From JAAYZQ01 sp034428935 (GTDB taxonomy: Bacteria; Chloroflexota; Anaerolineae; JAAYZQ01), in the NCBI GenBank assembly GCA_034428935.1, contig DAOUHB010000033.1:1-53345 (forward strand): a stretch of DNA of 53,345 bases. Direction: 5' to 3'. Shown here piece by piece: positions 1 to 7,585 of the stretch; positions within the stretch are counted from its first letter, which is position 1, and each line of letters begins with the position of its first letter. The notes beneath the pieces are model-generated. The model had not been told where the DNA came from. It made no database searches and was given only the letters and a program-made list of their open reading frames with translations. Made by a program: the position numbers and the translations under genes.

Positions 1-1536
1 GTCCTGGAACTGATCCCCCACGGCCAAGACGCGCCGGCCGTCCACCTCGAAGGCGATGGCTACGGCGTGGCGGGTGTGGCCCGGCTGGGGGTAAAGGGTC
101 AGCTCGTACTCCTGCCAGCGGACCGGTTCTTCCAGGGGGAGCACGCGATCCACCGGGATGGGATCGTACCACAGGCAGGGCAGGTCGTAGCGCCAGGGCT
201 CTTCCAGGATGCCGGCGATGCTCTCCGGCGCCCACACCTGGCTGCCCTCCACGGCGCGCAGCAGGTTAAAGCCGGCCACGTGGTCGTCGTGAAAGTGGGT
301 GGGCAGGACGGCGTCGATGGCCTCCACGCCAAACTGGTGCTTGAGGCGCGGCAAGGTGTAGAGCCACGGCCGCCGGGAGGCCCGGTCGGCGCCGGCCGGG
401 ATGCCGGTGCAGAAATCGTAGCCAAAGTCGATGAGCAGTGCCCTGCCGCTCCGCGATAGGATCACGTAGCTGTTGGACATGCTGGAGCGGTTCAGGAGCA
501 GGTGGGGCGTGAGAGCCACGTAGGGCTCCCGCCGCAACATCATGAGGCGCTGGTTCTCGCCGCGCCGCTCGCGGATGAGGCGCCACAGCCGCTCCACCAG
601 CAGGTCGATGGCCGGGGCCACGGGCGCGATGGGCTCGCCGTGGGAAGGTAGCAGCACGTCCAGCCCGCGCTCCCGCAGGTCCAGGAGGGAGGCGATGGTG
701 GCCGGCAGGCCCTCGGCGCCGTTGTAGCTCCACTGCGTGGCCGCCAGGGACCACACCTTGCCCGGGCCGGCGATGAGGTCGCCGGTGAAGGCGATGGACC
801 CCTCTCCTGCGAGAGGATGGAAGGCGAGCTCCCCCTCTCCCGTCGTTTGGGGGGAGGACCTAAGGGGCGGGATCGGGGTTGGGGGTTGGGGTGATGTGAG
901 GAGGGTGATGGAGCCGGTGGTATGCCCGGGGGTGGGGAGGACGGTCAGGGTCCAGGTGCGGGAGCCTGTGCCAAAGCGGCGCGTTTCATAGTCGCGGAGG
1001 GTGCCGGCCACGGGCACGGCTTTCAGCAGGCAGAAGCGGTCCTGGCGGGTGTTATAGTTGTTGTACAGCTCGCGCGCCTGCCAGTGGGCGTCGACGTCGC
1101 CAAATAGGTCCCGCTCGGTCTCGGGCACCCAGATGCGCGCCCCGATGGCCGCGGCGCGGGCCAGCCCCTGGCCCTGGTCGCGGTGGTGGTGGGTCATGAG
1201 GACGTCGGTCACGCGCTCGATGCCCAGAGCGGGCAGGTGCTCCAGGACGTCGCCGGCGCCAAAATCGATCAGGATGGCGTCGCTGCCGCTGCGCAGGACA
1301 TAGACCTGGCAGGTGTCGTGAAAGCGGTGGAGGTCGGGGGCGAGTTGAACGGGACCCCCCCCGGCCCCCCCTGCGAGGGGGGAAGTTGCGTCTGGGGCCG
1401 GCGCTGTGTGGGAGGGAGTTGCGTCTGGGGCCGGAGCTGCGTGGGCGGCCAGGAAGCGCAGCATGTCCTCCCGCTGGGCAGAGGTATAAAATGGACCGTA
1501 AAAACCCTCCACCAGGCCTCGGATCTCAAAGGTCAT
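1..1536 (-). CDS. Tandem metallo-beta-lactamase protein with GH84-like N-terminal stub (cut by window edge)
   Basis: The frame is open from ATG 1536 to the window edge (512 codons, C-terminus missing). Two MBL domains are visible. The first has THHHRDQ (His116-Gln121), so the second His of the usual HxHxDH is Gln. The second has the canonical THFHDDH (His414-His419). Typical MBL strands PTPGHTTGS and FTGDL are present. Residues 1-32 (EIRGLVEGFYGPFY...) do not look like MBL; they match the start of GH84 beta-N-acetylglucosaminidases (the VIEGFYG strand). Residues 33-63 are low-complexity and contain an 11-codon direct repeat (1384-1401 and 1417-1434). Residues ~214-246 (799-897) look like a palindromic repeat inserted in frame between two MBL strands. 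The ATG overlaps the kinase stop (ATGA), suggesting translational coupling. Substrate unknown. Confidence 0.8.
   Translation of the reverse strand, partial: MTFEIRGLVEGFYGPFYTSAQREDMLRFLAAHAAPAPDATPSHTAPAPDATSPLAGGAGGGPVQLAPDLHRFHDTCQVYVLRSGSDAILIDFGAGDVLEHLPALGIERVTDVLMTHHHRDQGQGLARAAAIGARIWVPETERDLFGDVDAHWQARELYNNYNTRQDRFCLLKAVPVAGTLRDYETRRFGTGSRTWTLTVLPTPGHTTGSITLLTSPQPPTPIPPLRSSPQTTGEGELAFHPLAGEGSIAFTGDLIAGPGKVWSLAATQWSYNGAEGLPATIASLLDLRERGLDVLLPSHGEPIAPVAPAIDLLVERLWRLIRERRGENQRLMMLRREPYVALTPHLLLNRSSMSNSYVILSRSGRALLIDFGYDFCTGIPAGADRASRRPWLYTLPRLKHQFGVEAIDAVLPTHFHDDHVAGFNLLRAVEGSQVWAPESIAGILEEPWRYDLPCLWYDPIPVDRVLPLEEPVRWQEYELTLYPQPGHTRHAVAIAFEVDGRRVLAVGDQFQD
799..897. repeat. Palindromic-type repeat inserted in the MBL coding sequence
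   Basis: This stretch is unusually rich in C and G runs and contains facing blocks (cccctctcctgcgagagg, and ccccctctcccgtcg followed by a G-run). That is the style of the short interspersed repeats common in GC-rich environmental genomes. It is translated in frame as about 33 residues (SPQPPTPIP...PLAGEGS) that interrupt the expected MBL sequence between ITLL and IAFTGDL. The reading frame is preserved on both sides. Confidence 0.55.
1351..1390. repeat. C/G-run palindromic repeat, copy A
   Basis: The order is gggacccccc, gcccccc, a short loop, agggggg, a purine-rich bit and ttgcg. CCCCCCT / AGGGGGG form a 7-bp stem with a GCG loop. The same order of blocks occurs at 1537-1580 in the same orientation. 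This copy lies inside the MBL gene, exactly at the junction between the GH84-like stub and the first MBL domain. Confidence 0.6.
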
Positions 1537-3140
1537 GGGACCCCCCTGCCCCCCTCGGAGGGGGGAGAATCCGTTTGCGCCGCCGGGAAGGGGGGAGTCG
1601 CCTGCTCGCCTGGGGGGAAAGGGGCCCCCTGCGACAGGCTGGGGAGGAAGGATTGGGCAAGGGGCAGGTATTGGGTTTCAAAGATGGCGCGGTAGTGGGT
1701 ATGGCGGTGGGCGTCGGGGGTGTAGTGCTCGGGCGGGGCGGCGCGGTGGGGTCCGCGGGCATCGGGGGCCAGGCCGGCGGCGCGGCCGGCCAGCAGCGCG
1801 GCGCCCAGGAGCGTGGCCTCCCGCTGGGGCAGCACCTCGATGGGCACGCCGGAGACGTCGGCCTTGATCTGCAGCCAGCTCGGCAGGTGGGTGCCGCCGC
1901 CCACGGCCACGAGCTTGTCGATGGGCGTGCCGTTGACCGCCTCGGCGGCGCGTCGCAGGCGCTCGATCTCGTAGGCGGTGCCTTCCAGGACTGCCCGGGC
2001 GAGGTCGGCCCGGGTGTGGGCCGCGCTCAATCCCAGGAAGGCGCCCATGGAAGCGGCGCCGCCCCCGGCGACGGGGGAGCCCTTGCCCGACAGGTAGGGG
2101 AAATAGAGAATGCCCGTGGGCTGTGGGCCGGCGCCGGCGACGAGTGCCTGCAACTTGCCGTAGGAGAGTCGCTCGTGGCCCAGCAGACCCCGCAGCCACT
2201 CCACCGACCCGCCCGACATGGATAGCGAGCCCAGCCAGAAATAGAGGCCGGGCAGGACGTGCAGGCCGTAGAGCAGGCCGGATTCGAGCTGGGCCGGCCC
2301 GAGGGCCGGCTCCTGGCCGGCGCCCCGGGGAGTCTCCAGGGTGCCCAGGAGCACCTCGGCCGTGCCCATGGAGTCCATCACCACACCCGGCCGCGTGGCA
2401 CCGGCGGCCAGGGCAGCGCAGACGTGGTCGTGGCCGGCAACCACCACGGGCGTCCCGGCCGCGAGGCCGGCGAGGCTGGCCGCCACGCGGCCGGCAACGG
2501 CGTCGCCGGGCAGCGCCGGGGGAAACAGCCCGGGATCGAGGTCCCAGGTGCGCAGCCATTCCTCGTCCCAGGCGCGCCCGTCGAGATGAAAGGCCTGGGT
2601 TCGGGCTGCCAGGGTGTAATCGGTAGCCACCCGGCCGGTGAGGCGGTAGGCCAGGTAATCGGCCACCGACAGCCATGTGCAGCCTTCCAGGTCCACGCCC
2701 AACTCGTCGCGCAGCCAGAGGAGCCGGGCCAGCCCGCACTTGTGGCTGGGGTGCAGGCCCGTGCGGCGAAAGCGCTCCGCGGCGTTGCCCCGGCGAGCGA
2801 TGCGGGCCGCCTGCCCCGCGCTGTTGGTGTCGAACCAGGGCAGGAAGGGCGTCCGAGGCCGGCCCGTGCGGCGCTCCAGGAGCAGCCCCGTCTCGGCCAT
2901 GCTGCTGATGCCCACGGCCGCCACCGGGCCAAGCTCGCCCGCGAGCTCGGCCAGGGCGCCGGCGACGCTCGCCCACAGCGCCTCGGGGTCGTAGCAGGTG
3001 CCGGCCGGCGCGCCGCGGCCGAGGGGAGGCAGGGGCGCAGACACCGTGGGCCGGGCGGCGACGGCCAGGGCCGTCCCATCCGCGGCAAAGAGGCCCACCT
3101 TGCAATGGGTGGTGCCGACGTCAATTGCCAGGAGGTTCAT
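1533..3140 (-). CDS. FGGY-family carbohydrate kinase
   Basis: This 535-residue protein has the ASKHA two-domain fold of FGGY sugar kinases, which phosphorylate pentoses, hexuloses or polyols with ATP. The N-terminal phosphate-binding strand is AIDVGTTHCKVGLF (residues ~5-18). The C-terminal domain has the FGGY signature region VAVGGGTHLPSWLQIKADV and the usual ...REATLLGAALLAG helix. The last ~31 residues (1533-1628) are Pro/Gly-rich and encoded by C/G-run repeat DNA, so the ancestral C-terminus was probably shorter. The stop overlaps the next start (ATGA). It follows a racemase-family gene and a glycosidase, suggesting a catabolic operon for a released sugar. The exact substrate cannot be read from sequence. 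Confidence 0.9.
   Translation of the reverse strand: MNLLAIDVGTTHCKVGLFAADGTALAVAARPTVSAPLPPLGRGAPAGTCYDPEALWASVAGALAELAGELGPVAAVGISSMAETGLLLERRTGRPRTPFLPWFDTNSAGQAARIARRGNAAERFRRTGLHPSHKCGLARLLWLRDELGVDLEGCTWLSVADYLAYRLTGRVATDYTLAARTQAFHLDGRAWDEEWLRTWDLDPGLFPPALPGDAVAGRVAASLAGLAAGTPVVVAGHDHVCAALAAGATRPGVVMDSMGTAEVLLGTLETPRGAGQEPALGPAQLESGLLYGLHVLPGLYFWLGSLSMSGGSVEWLRGLLGHERLSYGKLQALVAGAGPQPTGILYFPYLSGKGSPVAGGGAASMGAFLGLSAAHTRADLARAVLEGTAYEIERLRRAAEAVNGTPIDKLVAVGGGTHLPSWLQIKADVSGVPIEVLPQREATLLGAALLAGRAAGLAPDARGPHRAAPPEHYTPDAHRHTHYRAIFETQYLPLAQSFLPSLSQGAPFPPGEQATPPFPAAQTDSPPSEGGRGVP
1537..1580. repeat. C/G-run palindromic repeat, copy B
   Basis: This is the second copy of the element at 1351-1390. 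Its core at 1549-1565 is a perfect palindrome (CCCCCCTC-G-GAGGGGGG). It forms the last codons of the FGGY kinase and abuts the start codon of the MBL gene. The GH84-like stub (1440-1536) therefore sits between two direct copies of the repeat. Confidence 0.6.
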
Positions 3141-3148
3141 GCGGCCCG

Positions 3149-3808
3149 TCAGCGTTCTTCCAGGATCCGCTTTAGCTGTTCCATACCCAGGCGAGGGCTG
3201 GACAGGAACCGTCCCTGCAGCGAATCGGGCAGGGAGGGCAGGATACGGGCCATGGATGCCTGGGCCAGGACCACCACGTCGTTCCGGCCGGCCAGCTCCT
3301 CCAGGGCGGCGGCCAGCAGGCGGTCGTGGCCTTCGCGGTTGCCGGCGGCCAGGCGCTGGAAGGCAGCGTCGACGAGGAGGGGCTCGAGGCTCACGGTTCT
3401 GCCCGCCGCCGCGGCGCTGGCGCGCAGCAGGCGCAGGGTGGGCTCCAGCGTGGTGCGTACCGTGGCTGCCACGCCGACCTTTTCTCCCCGGGCCACAGCC
3501 TGCCCGGCCATGGCCTCGTCAATGCGCACCACCGGCACGGCAACCAGCTCCCGGGCGCGGGGCACCAGCTCGCCCACCGACGAGCAGGCGCTGAGGATGG
3601 CCGCCGCGCCGACCTCCTCGGCAAAACGGGCGTACTGTAGCCATCGCCCGGCCACCTGCTCCAGGTCGCCGCCGCTCTCCCGCAACTGGGGCAGGATGGA
3701 ATCGTCCAGGAAGTTGATGACCTGCCAGCCGGGCAGCATCTCGGCGGCCAGGGCCCCGAGGGGCTCGATGGTGACGGCCGTCGTATGTATGATGGCCAGC
3801 TTGTCCAT
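3149..3808 (-). CDS. Asp/Glu racemase superfamily protein
   Basis: This 219-residue protein starts MDKLAIIHTTAVTIEPLG and has the first-half active-site loop LSACSSVGE with one candidate catalytic Cys. The second-half loop, where two-cysteine racemases carry Cys, reads VVLAQASMAR and has none. A single-Cys member could be a decarboxylase- or isomerase-type enzyme (arylmalonate decarboxylase also uses one Cys) rather than a true racemase. The frame stays open far upstream, but ATG 3808 was chosen because it begins the domain and leaves 14 bp after the glycosidase stop. It lies in an operon between the glycosidase and the FGGY kinase. Confidence 0.8.
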   Translation of the reverse strand: MDKLAIIHTTAVTIEPLGALAAEMLPGWQVINFLDDSILPQLRESGGDLEQVAGRWLQYARFAEEVGAAAILSACSSVGELVPRARELVAVPVVRIDEAMAGQAVARGEKVGVAATVRTTLEPTLRLLRASAAAAGRTVSLEPLLVDAAFQRLAAGNREGHDRLLAAALEELAGRNDVVVLAQASMARILPSLPDSLQGRFLSSPRLGMEQLKRILEER

Positions 3809-3822
3809 CAGAAATCTGCTTT

Positions 3823-5574
3823 CTAGAGCTCCGCGCGCGTGTGCCCCTGGCCGGGGCCGGGGGCCAACCGGACGCGGTACTGCGCCCATATTTCTTCCAC
3901 CAGGCGGTAATCCTCGGCCTCCAGGGGCTCCTGGGTGGCGTCGATGTGGCTGGCATAGTACAGGGAGGGCACGCCCAGGGCCGGCTGCAGGCGGACGTAC
4001 TCGCGCCAGGTTGCCAGGTCGGGGATGGGCCAGTTGTCGGCGTCGATGAGGGCTTCGGGACAGGCGATGCGCGCCACGCGGGCGCGATGGGTCATGGCCG
4101 CCAGCACGTTGCGGTCGACGTTGATGTCGTTGAGCCGGATCATGTCCACGACGCCGGCCAGGTAGGGATGGGTGGTGTGGGCGATGATGAGGGCATCGGG
4201 CTTGGTGGCCTTGGCTTCGTCGTGAATGATCCACAGGTAGTGCTTCATCAGCTCCAGTCCCCACAGGTCGCCGTGGAGGCGAATGGCCGGGCCGCTCGGG
4301 ATGCGGGCCGTGAAGTCGATCTTGAATCCGTCGGCGTCATAGCCCCCGGGCGAGAGCATGCGGCGCACCGCGGCCCGCAGGCGCGCCTCGAAGGCGGGGT
4401 TGGTGGGATCGACGGCGATGGGCAGCCCGCCGGCGTTGGTGATGCACTCTCCGGCCGGCACGCCCTCAGGGTCCCAGGCCTTGAGCCACAGCAGCACCCG
4501 GCGGCCGGCGGCGTGCTGCGCGGCGACGAACCCGGGAAGGTTGGGCCACTTGTCGGGGTCGGCCTCGTTCTGGCCATAAGTGCGCTGCCACTTGTCGTCG
4601 ATGACCACGGTGCCGGGGCTCAGGTTGCGCTCCTCCAGGGTCTGCAAGAACTCCTCGTACAGCGATTGGCTGGCATAGTCGGGTGCGCGACCCTCCTCGC
4701 GGCGGGCCAGGGCACACTGGGCCCCCCAGCCACAGAACAGGGGCTCCTGCCACCAGCGAGGCCCGGCGGAGGCCAGGGCGGTGGCCGGGTCCACGGCGCC
4801 CGCCGCTCGCAACGAGTCCACGTGGGCTACGAGGGCCTGGTATTCGTTGGGGGCAAAATAAAAGCCGATGCGGGGCAGCCGGTAGCGGCCGTTGACGGCC
4901 GTGTGGCCCTCGTAGAGCAGCGACAGGTAAAAGCCGGCGTCCTGGCCGTTGTAGCGAGCCTCCACGAAACGGTTCTCGCCGGGCCGGGCCTCGACGCCCA
5001 TGCCCAACCAGCCCTCGGGCGCCTGGAAGGCGAAACAGAAGGGCGGCGGGGTAAAGAACCAGTCGTCCCTGCCGGGCAGGGGCACGCCCGCCAGGTTGAT
5101 GGTCGAGCAGCTTGCCGGGGCAAAATAGTTCACTTCGCGGGCGTTGGGCTCGGGGTTAAAGCCCAGGAGAAAGAGCTGGCCCGACCAGAAGAACCCCGAG
5201 CCCCAGCGCAGGTGGCCCGAGTAGTAACCCCCGAAGTAGTCGACCTCCGCCAGCCGGCCCGGGCCCTCGACCTCGATCTCGTAAGCAAAGCCCTGTGGCG
5301 AGCACAGGAAGCGGTAGGTCTTGGCGTCCCAGGCCGAGCTCGCGGCCCGGAGGCAAAACTCCACTTCCTCGGGCCCCTGGCGCACCTGCCAGGGCTCGAT
5401 GCTTACCGTATCATCGCGACCGTCAATGGGATGGACACCGGAGAGGACGAATAACTCGGCTATCCGCGTACCGTCGGCGCCTTCGATGTAAACAAAGGGC
5501 CTGTCCGCGGGAAACGTGAGGGCATAGTGCTTTGCTATGAGCCTATGACCGCCATGGTCAGTTTCTAAGCGCAT
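3823..5574 (-). CDS. GH-D clan-like glycoside hydrolase (GH36/GH31-related alpha-glycosidase)
   Basis: This 583-residue protein has no signal peptide and is probably cytoplasmic. The N-terminal ~270 residues are a beta-rich domain. A TIM barrel follows, with strands TVVIDDKWQ, VLLWLKAWDPEG and YDADGFKIDFTA. The Lys-X-Asp in FKID (Lys418, Asp420) matches the nucleophile strand of clan GH-D alpha-galactosidases. The C-terminal part (MIRLNDINVDRN, then ...VPSLYYASHID) probably supplies the acid/base. Which family and which sugar are uncertain. It is the first gene of the minus-strand cluster with the racemase-like and FGGY kinase genes, so it likely releases the sugar that the kinase phosphorylates. 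Confidence 0.75.
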   Translation of the reverse strand: MRLETDHGGHRLIAKHYALTFPADRPFVYIEGADGTRIAELFVLSGVHPIDGRDDTVSIEPWQVRQGPEEVEFCLRAASSAWDAKTYRFLCSPQGFAYEIEVEGPGRLAEVDYFGGYYSGHLRWGSGFFWSGQLFLLGFNPEPNAREVNYFAPASCSTINLAGVPLPGRDDWFFTPPPFCFAFQAPEGWLGMGVEARPGENRFVEARYNGQDAGFYLSLLYEGHTAVNGRYRLPRIGFYFAPNEYQALVAHVDSLRAAGAVDPATALASAGPRWWQEPLFCGWGAQCALARREEGRAPDYASQSLYEEFLQTLEERNLSPGTVVIDDKWQRTYGQNEADPDKWPNLPGFVAAQHAAGRRVLLWLKAWDPEGVPAGECITNAGGLPIAVDPTNPAFEARLRAAVRRMLSPGGYDADGFKIDFTARIPSGPAIRLHGDLWGLELMKHYLWIIHDEAKATKPDALIIAHTTHPYLAGVVDMIRLNDINVDRNVLAAMTHRARVARIACPEALIDADNWPIPDLATWREYVRLQPALGVPSLYYASHIDATQEPLEAEDYRLVEEIWAQYRVRLAPGPGQGHTRAEL

Positions 5575-5679
5575 TCATCGTTCGTTCTGCTGGCCAACGC
5601 CGCCAGAAGATCTGCCTCCTCGCAGTTTGCTCTCTAGAGACAGCGTGCTCTATCTGCATCGATCATAGCATTGATGGTA

Positions 5680-5700
5680 GGCAGTGTCAAGTGCACTGCC
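5680..5700. promoter_or_regulatory. Inverted repeat between divergent genes (possible operator)
   Basis: GGCAGTG / CACTGCC are perfect 7-bp arms around a 7-nt spacer. The repeat lies in the 249-bp divergent intergenic region between the sugar cluster and the HD-domain gene, about 106 bp upstream of the glycosidase start. It could bind a regulator of the sugar operon. No regulator gene is adjacent. Confidence 0.35.
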
Positions 5701-5750
5701 ACTTCTGTTGTTCAAGTCTTTTCACCGTCGGAACTGCTGGTGGGGCGCAC

Positions 5751-5779
5751 TTGCGTTCTCGCGCAGAATGGTGTACGAT
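5751..5779 (+). promoter_or_regulatory. Possible sigma70 promoter for the HD-domain gene
   Basis: TTGCGT, 17 bp, TACGAT. This is a weak match with correct spacing, 45 bp upstream of the start codon. Confidence 0.3.
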
Positions 5780-5823
5780 CCCGGGCGCGGCGCAGGCCAC
5801 ATCTAGATCACGGAGGAGAAACC

Positions 5824-6372
5824 ATGCGCGAACGGTTGATGGAGATCTGGCCCGAGATCGAATGGATCCAGGACCCGGATCTCAAGGAAAAGGTGTACCA
5901 GACCTGGGAGTATGCCCTGGAGAACAGCGTCTTGACGCCCGACGACCTGTTGACCATCCCCTTTACCCTCCTGGTGAAGGACTGCAAGGTTACCTTCATG
6001 GAGCACAAGCGGGCGGTGGTGCACATCGCCGTCGAGTCGGCCAGGGCCATGACCCGCTTTTTTGGCGACAAACTGCCCATCAACATGGACTATCTCATCG
6101 CCGGCGGCATCCTCATCGACGTGGGCAAGCTCATCGAGTATGAGCTACAGGACGGCAAGGCCGTCGTGGGGCCGACGGGCAAGTTGCTGCGGCACCCCTT
6201 CACCGGCGTGGCCCTGGCCATGCGCTTTGGCCTGCCCGACGCCGTCGTGCACACCATTGCCGTCCACTCCCACGAAGGCGACCTGGGCAAGCGGACGACC
6301 GAGGGCTGGATCCTGCACCACGCCGACTTCATGAGCTTTGAGCCTTTCAAGCCCGAGACCTTGAGGCTGTAG
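5824..6372 (+). CDS. HD-domain protein with altered HD motif
   Basis: This 182-residue protein resembles HD-superfamily metal-dependent phosphohydrolases: HKRAVVHIAVES helix, then GGILIDVGKLIEYE, LRHPFTGVALA, VVHTIAVHSHEGD and ILHHADF. The motif normally reading HDxGK has Ile in place of His (IDVGK; codons atc gac). The other His residues (HPF, HSHEG, HHAD) remain. Either metal binding is altered or this subfamily tolerates the change. The start at 5824 is set by GGAGGAG at 5812-5818; the frame is open further upstream but without domain content. It is monocistronic, followed by a strong terminator. Confidence 0.8.
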   Translation: MRERLMEIWPEIEWIQDPDLKEKVYQTWEYALENSVLTPDDLLTIPFTLLVKDCKVTFMEHKRAVVHIAVESARAMTRFFGDKLPINMDYLIAGGILIDVGKLIEYELQDGKAVVGPTGKLLRHPFTGVALAMRFGLPDAVVHTIAVHSHEGDLGKRTTEGWILHHADFMSFEPFKPETLRL

Positions 6373-6398
6373 CCTCGCTCCCCGAAGCACACGACGCC

Positions 6399-6438
6399 GG
6401 CCGGGCTCAATGGAACGAGCCCGGCCGCGTTTCTGTTT
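6399..6438 (+). terminator. Intrinsic terminator of the HD-domain gene
   Basis: Perfect 10-bp GC-rich arms (GGCCGGGCTC at 6399-6408, GAGCCCGGCC at 6417-6426) enclose an 8-nt loop and are followed by a T-rich run (gcgtttctgttt). Confidence 0.8.
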
Positions 6439-6550
6439 GCCGTCCTCTCCTTCGCCCGGCCAAAGGTGTATCCCCATTTGTATCCTGCGTCTATATCCCG
6501 ATATATGGACAAATCGACGGCTTTGGAGTATCTTGAACCTGCGAGGATAG

Positions 6551-6606
6551 GATTCCCTTCCCATCCCTCACTCGCGCTCGCCCCCTCCAGCGGCAGGGAG
6601 GGGGCC
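6551..6606. repeat. Interspersed palindromic repeat
   Basis: GCCCCCTCC (6580-6588) and GGAGGGGGC (6597-6605) are perfect 9-bp arms, preceded by cccttcccatccctcactcgcg. The style matches the C/G-run repeats at 799-897 and 1351-1580. It lies in the gap before the lipoprotein gene. Confidence 0.5.
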
Positions 6607-6635
6607 AGGTGATAGGTCAATCGGAGGAGCAAAAA

Positions 6636-7460
6636 ATGAAAGCGTATCGCATCACCCTCGCGGCCCTGTCGTTCGCAGCCGCCCTGATCCTCGCCGGCTG
6701 CGATCTCGCGCCGGGCCAGAACGGAGCGGCTCTACCGACCACTCAGGGCGTGGTGGCCGAGGAGGCCGGGTTGCCGGTGCAGGTGGACGTGGAAGCGGAC
6801 GGCCAGGCCGTGGTAAGTGACCGGCTAGCGTTGACCGTCGAACAGGAGCCATTTACCCTCTCGGACCTGTCGGCCCTGCCCCGCGTCCAGATCTCGGCCG
6901 CGGGAGAGACGTACGAGGGCGTGGCCATCCTGGATCTCCTGACCGCCGCCCGGATCACGGACGTGCTGACCATCACCCTCGTGGCGCGCGATGCCGTCAC
7001 GGTCGAGGTGGGAGTGCCCTCCTTGACCCCGGAGAGTATCCTCGCCATTGCTTCCGACAACTCGTTGAACGCCGTGCTCCCCGAGGTGGAGCGGAGCCGC
7101 TGGCTGCGCGACGTGGTCGTTATCGACACGGCGCCCGAGGCGCGGCTGGCCCTGCGCGTCGGCGAGGTGCCCTTTTCCTTTCAGGATCTGCGGGCCCTGG
7201 AGCTCGTGGAGGTGAGGGCCGGGAACAAGACCTACCAGGGCGTGCGCATCCTCGATCTGCTGCGCGCCGCCGGCGCGGACGCTGCCCAGACCGTCATCCT
7301 GACGAACCGCCGGGCGGAAAGCGTCGAAGTGCCCGTAACCGAGATCCACAACGACGACATCCTCTCCCTGGGCAAGGACGACAGCCTCCAGGCCATATTG
7401 CCCGGCCTGGTGGAGGGCACCTGGCTAGCCGACATCGTGGAGATCCGCACCACGCCCTAA
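6636..7460 (+). CDS. Lipoprotein with two tandem homologous domains
   Basis: This 274-residue protein starts at ATG 6636 behind GGAGGAG (6623-6629). Its signal peptide ends in a lipobox (ALILAGC). The mature part is a tandem duplication of ~100 residues. Each unit has a PFTLSDL / PFSFQDL strand, then TYEGVAILDLL / TYQGVRILDLL, then a ...ILAIASDNSLNAVLPEV / ILSLGKDDSLQAILPGL segment and a WL.D.V.I end. The T-Y-x-G-V-x-I-x-D-L-L piece resembles the core of sulfite-oxidase-like molybdopterin domains, but no cofactor Cys is visible. It is probably a surface binding protein; function unknown. Confidence 0.75.
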   Translation: MKAYRITLAALSFAAALILAGCDLAPGQNGAALPTTQGVVAEEAGLPVQVDVEADGQAVVSDRLALTVEQEPFTLSDLSALPRVQISAAGETYEGVAILDLLTAARITDVLTITLVARDAVTVEVGVPSLTPESILAIASDNSLNAVLPEVERSRWLRDVVVIDTAPEARLALRVGEVPFSFQDLRALELVEVRAGNKTYQGVRILDLLRAAGADAAQTVILTNRRAESVEVPVTEIHNDDILSLGKDDSLQAILPGLVEGTWLADIVEIRTTP

Positions 7461-7482
7461 GCACGGCAGGCCGGACCGCAAG

Positions 7483-7511
7483 TTTACAACACGCCCCATT
7501 TATGGTATATT
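7483..7511 (+). promoter_or_regulatory. Sigma70 promoter for the GH5-like lipoprotein gene
   Basis: TTTACA, 17 bp, TATATT (5/6 matches in each box), lying in the short gap after the preceding stop. Transcription would start near 7518, about 68 nt before the start codon. Confidence 0.65.
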
Positions 7512-7585
7512 AGCGGCGAGGGGGACCGTGTGGTAATGACGGACGTTGTCAAGCGGGTGGGCACTCGAGCGCGCCCGCCTTCGGT

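Noticed and set aside
4..760. Plus-strand and alternative minus frames over the MBL gene
   Set aside because: They are high-GC shadow frames without domains; the MBL frame itself runs off the window edge and explains the region.
1351..1580. C/G-run repeats as a CRISPR or IS remnant
   Set aside because: There are only two copies at irregular distance, with internal palindromes and no spacers or transposase.
3809..4264. Longer start for the racemase-family gene
   Set aside because: It would overlap the glycosidase gene by over 400 bp in another frame; the domain begins at 3808.
5671..5823. Upstream extension of the HD-domain gene to ATG 5671
   Set aside because: The extension has no domain content and covers the inverted repeat and promoter; GGAGGAG at 5812 sets the start at 5824.
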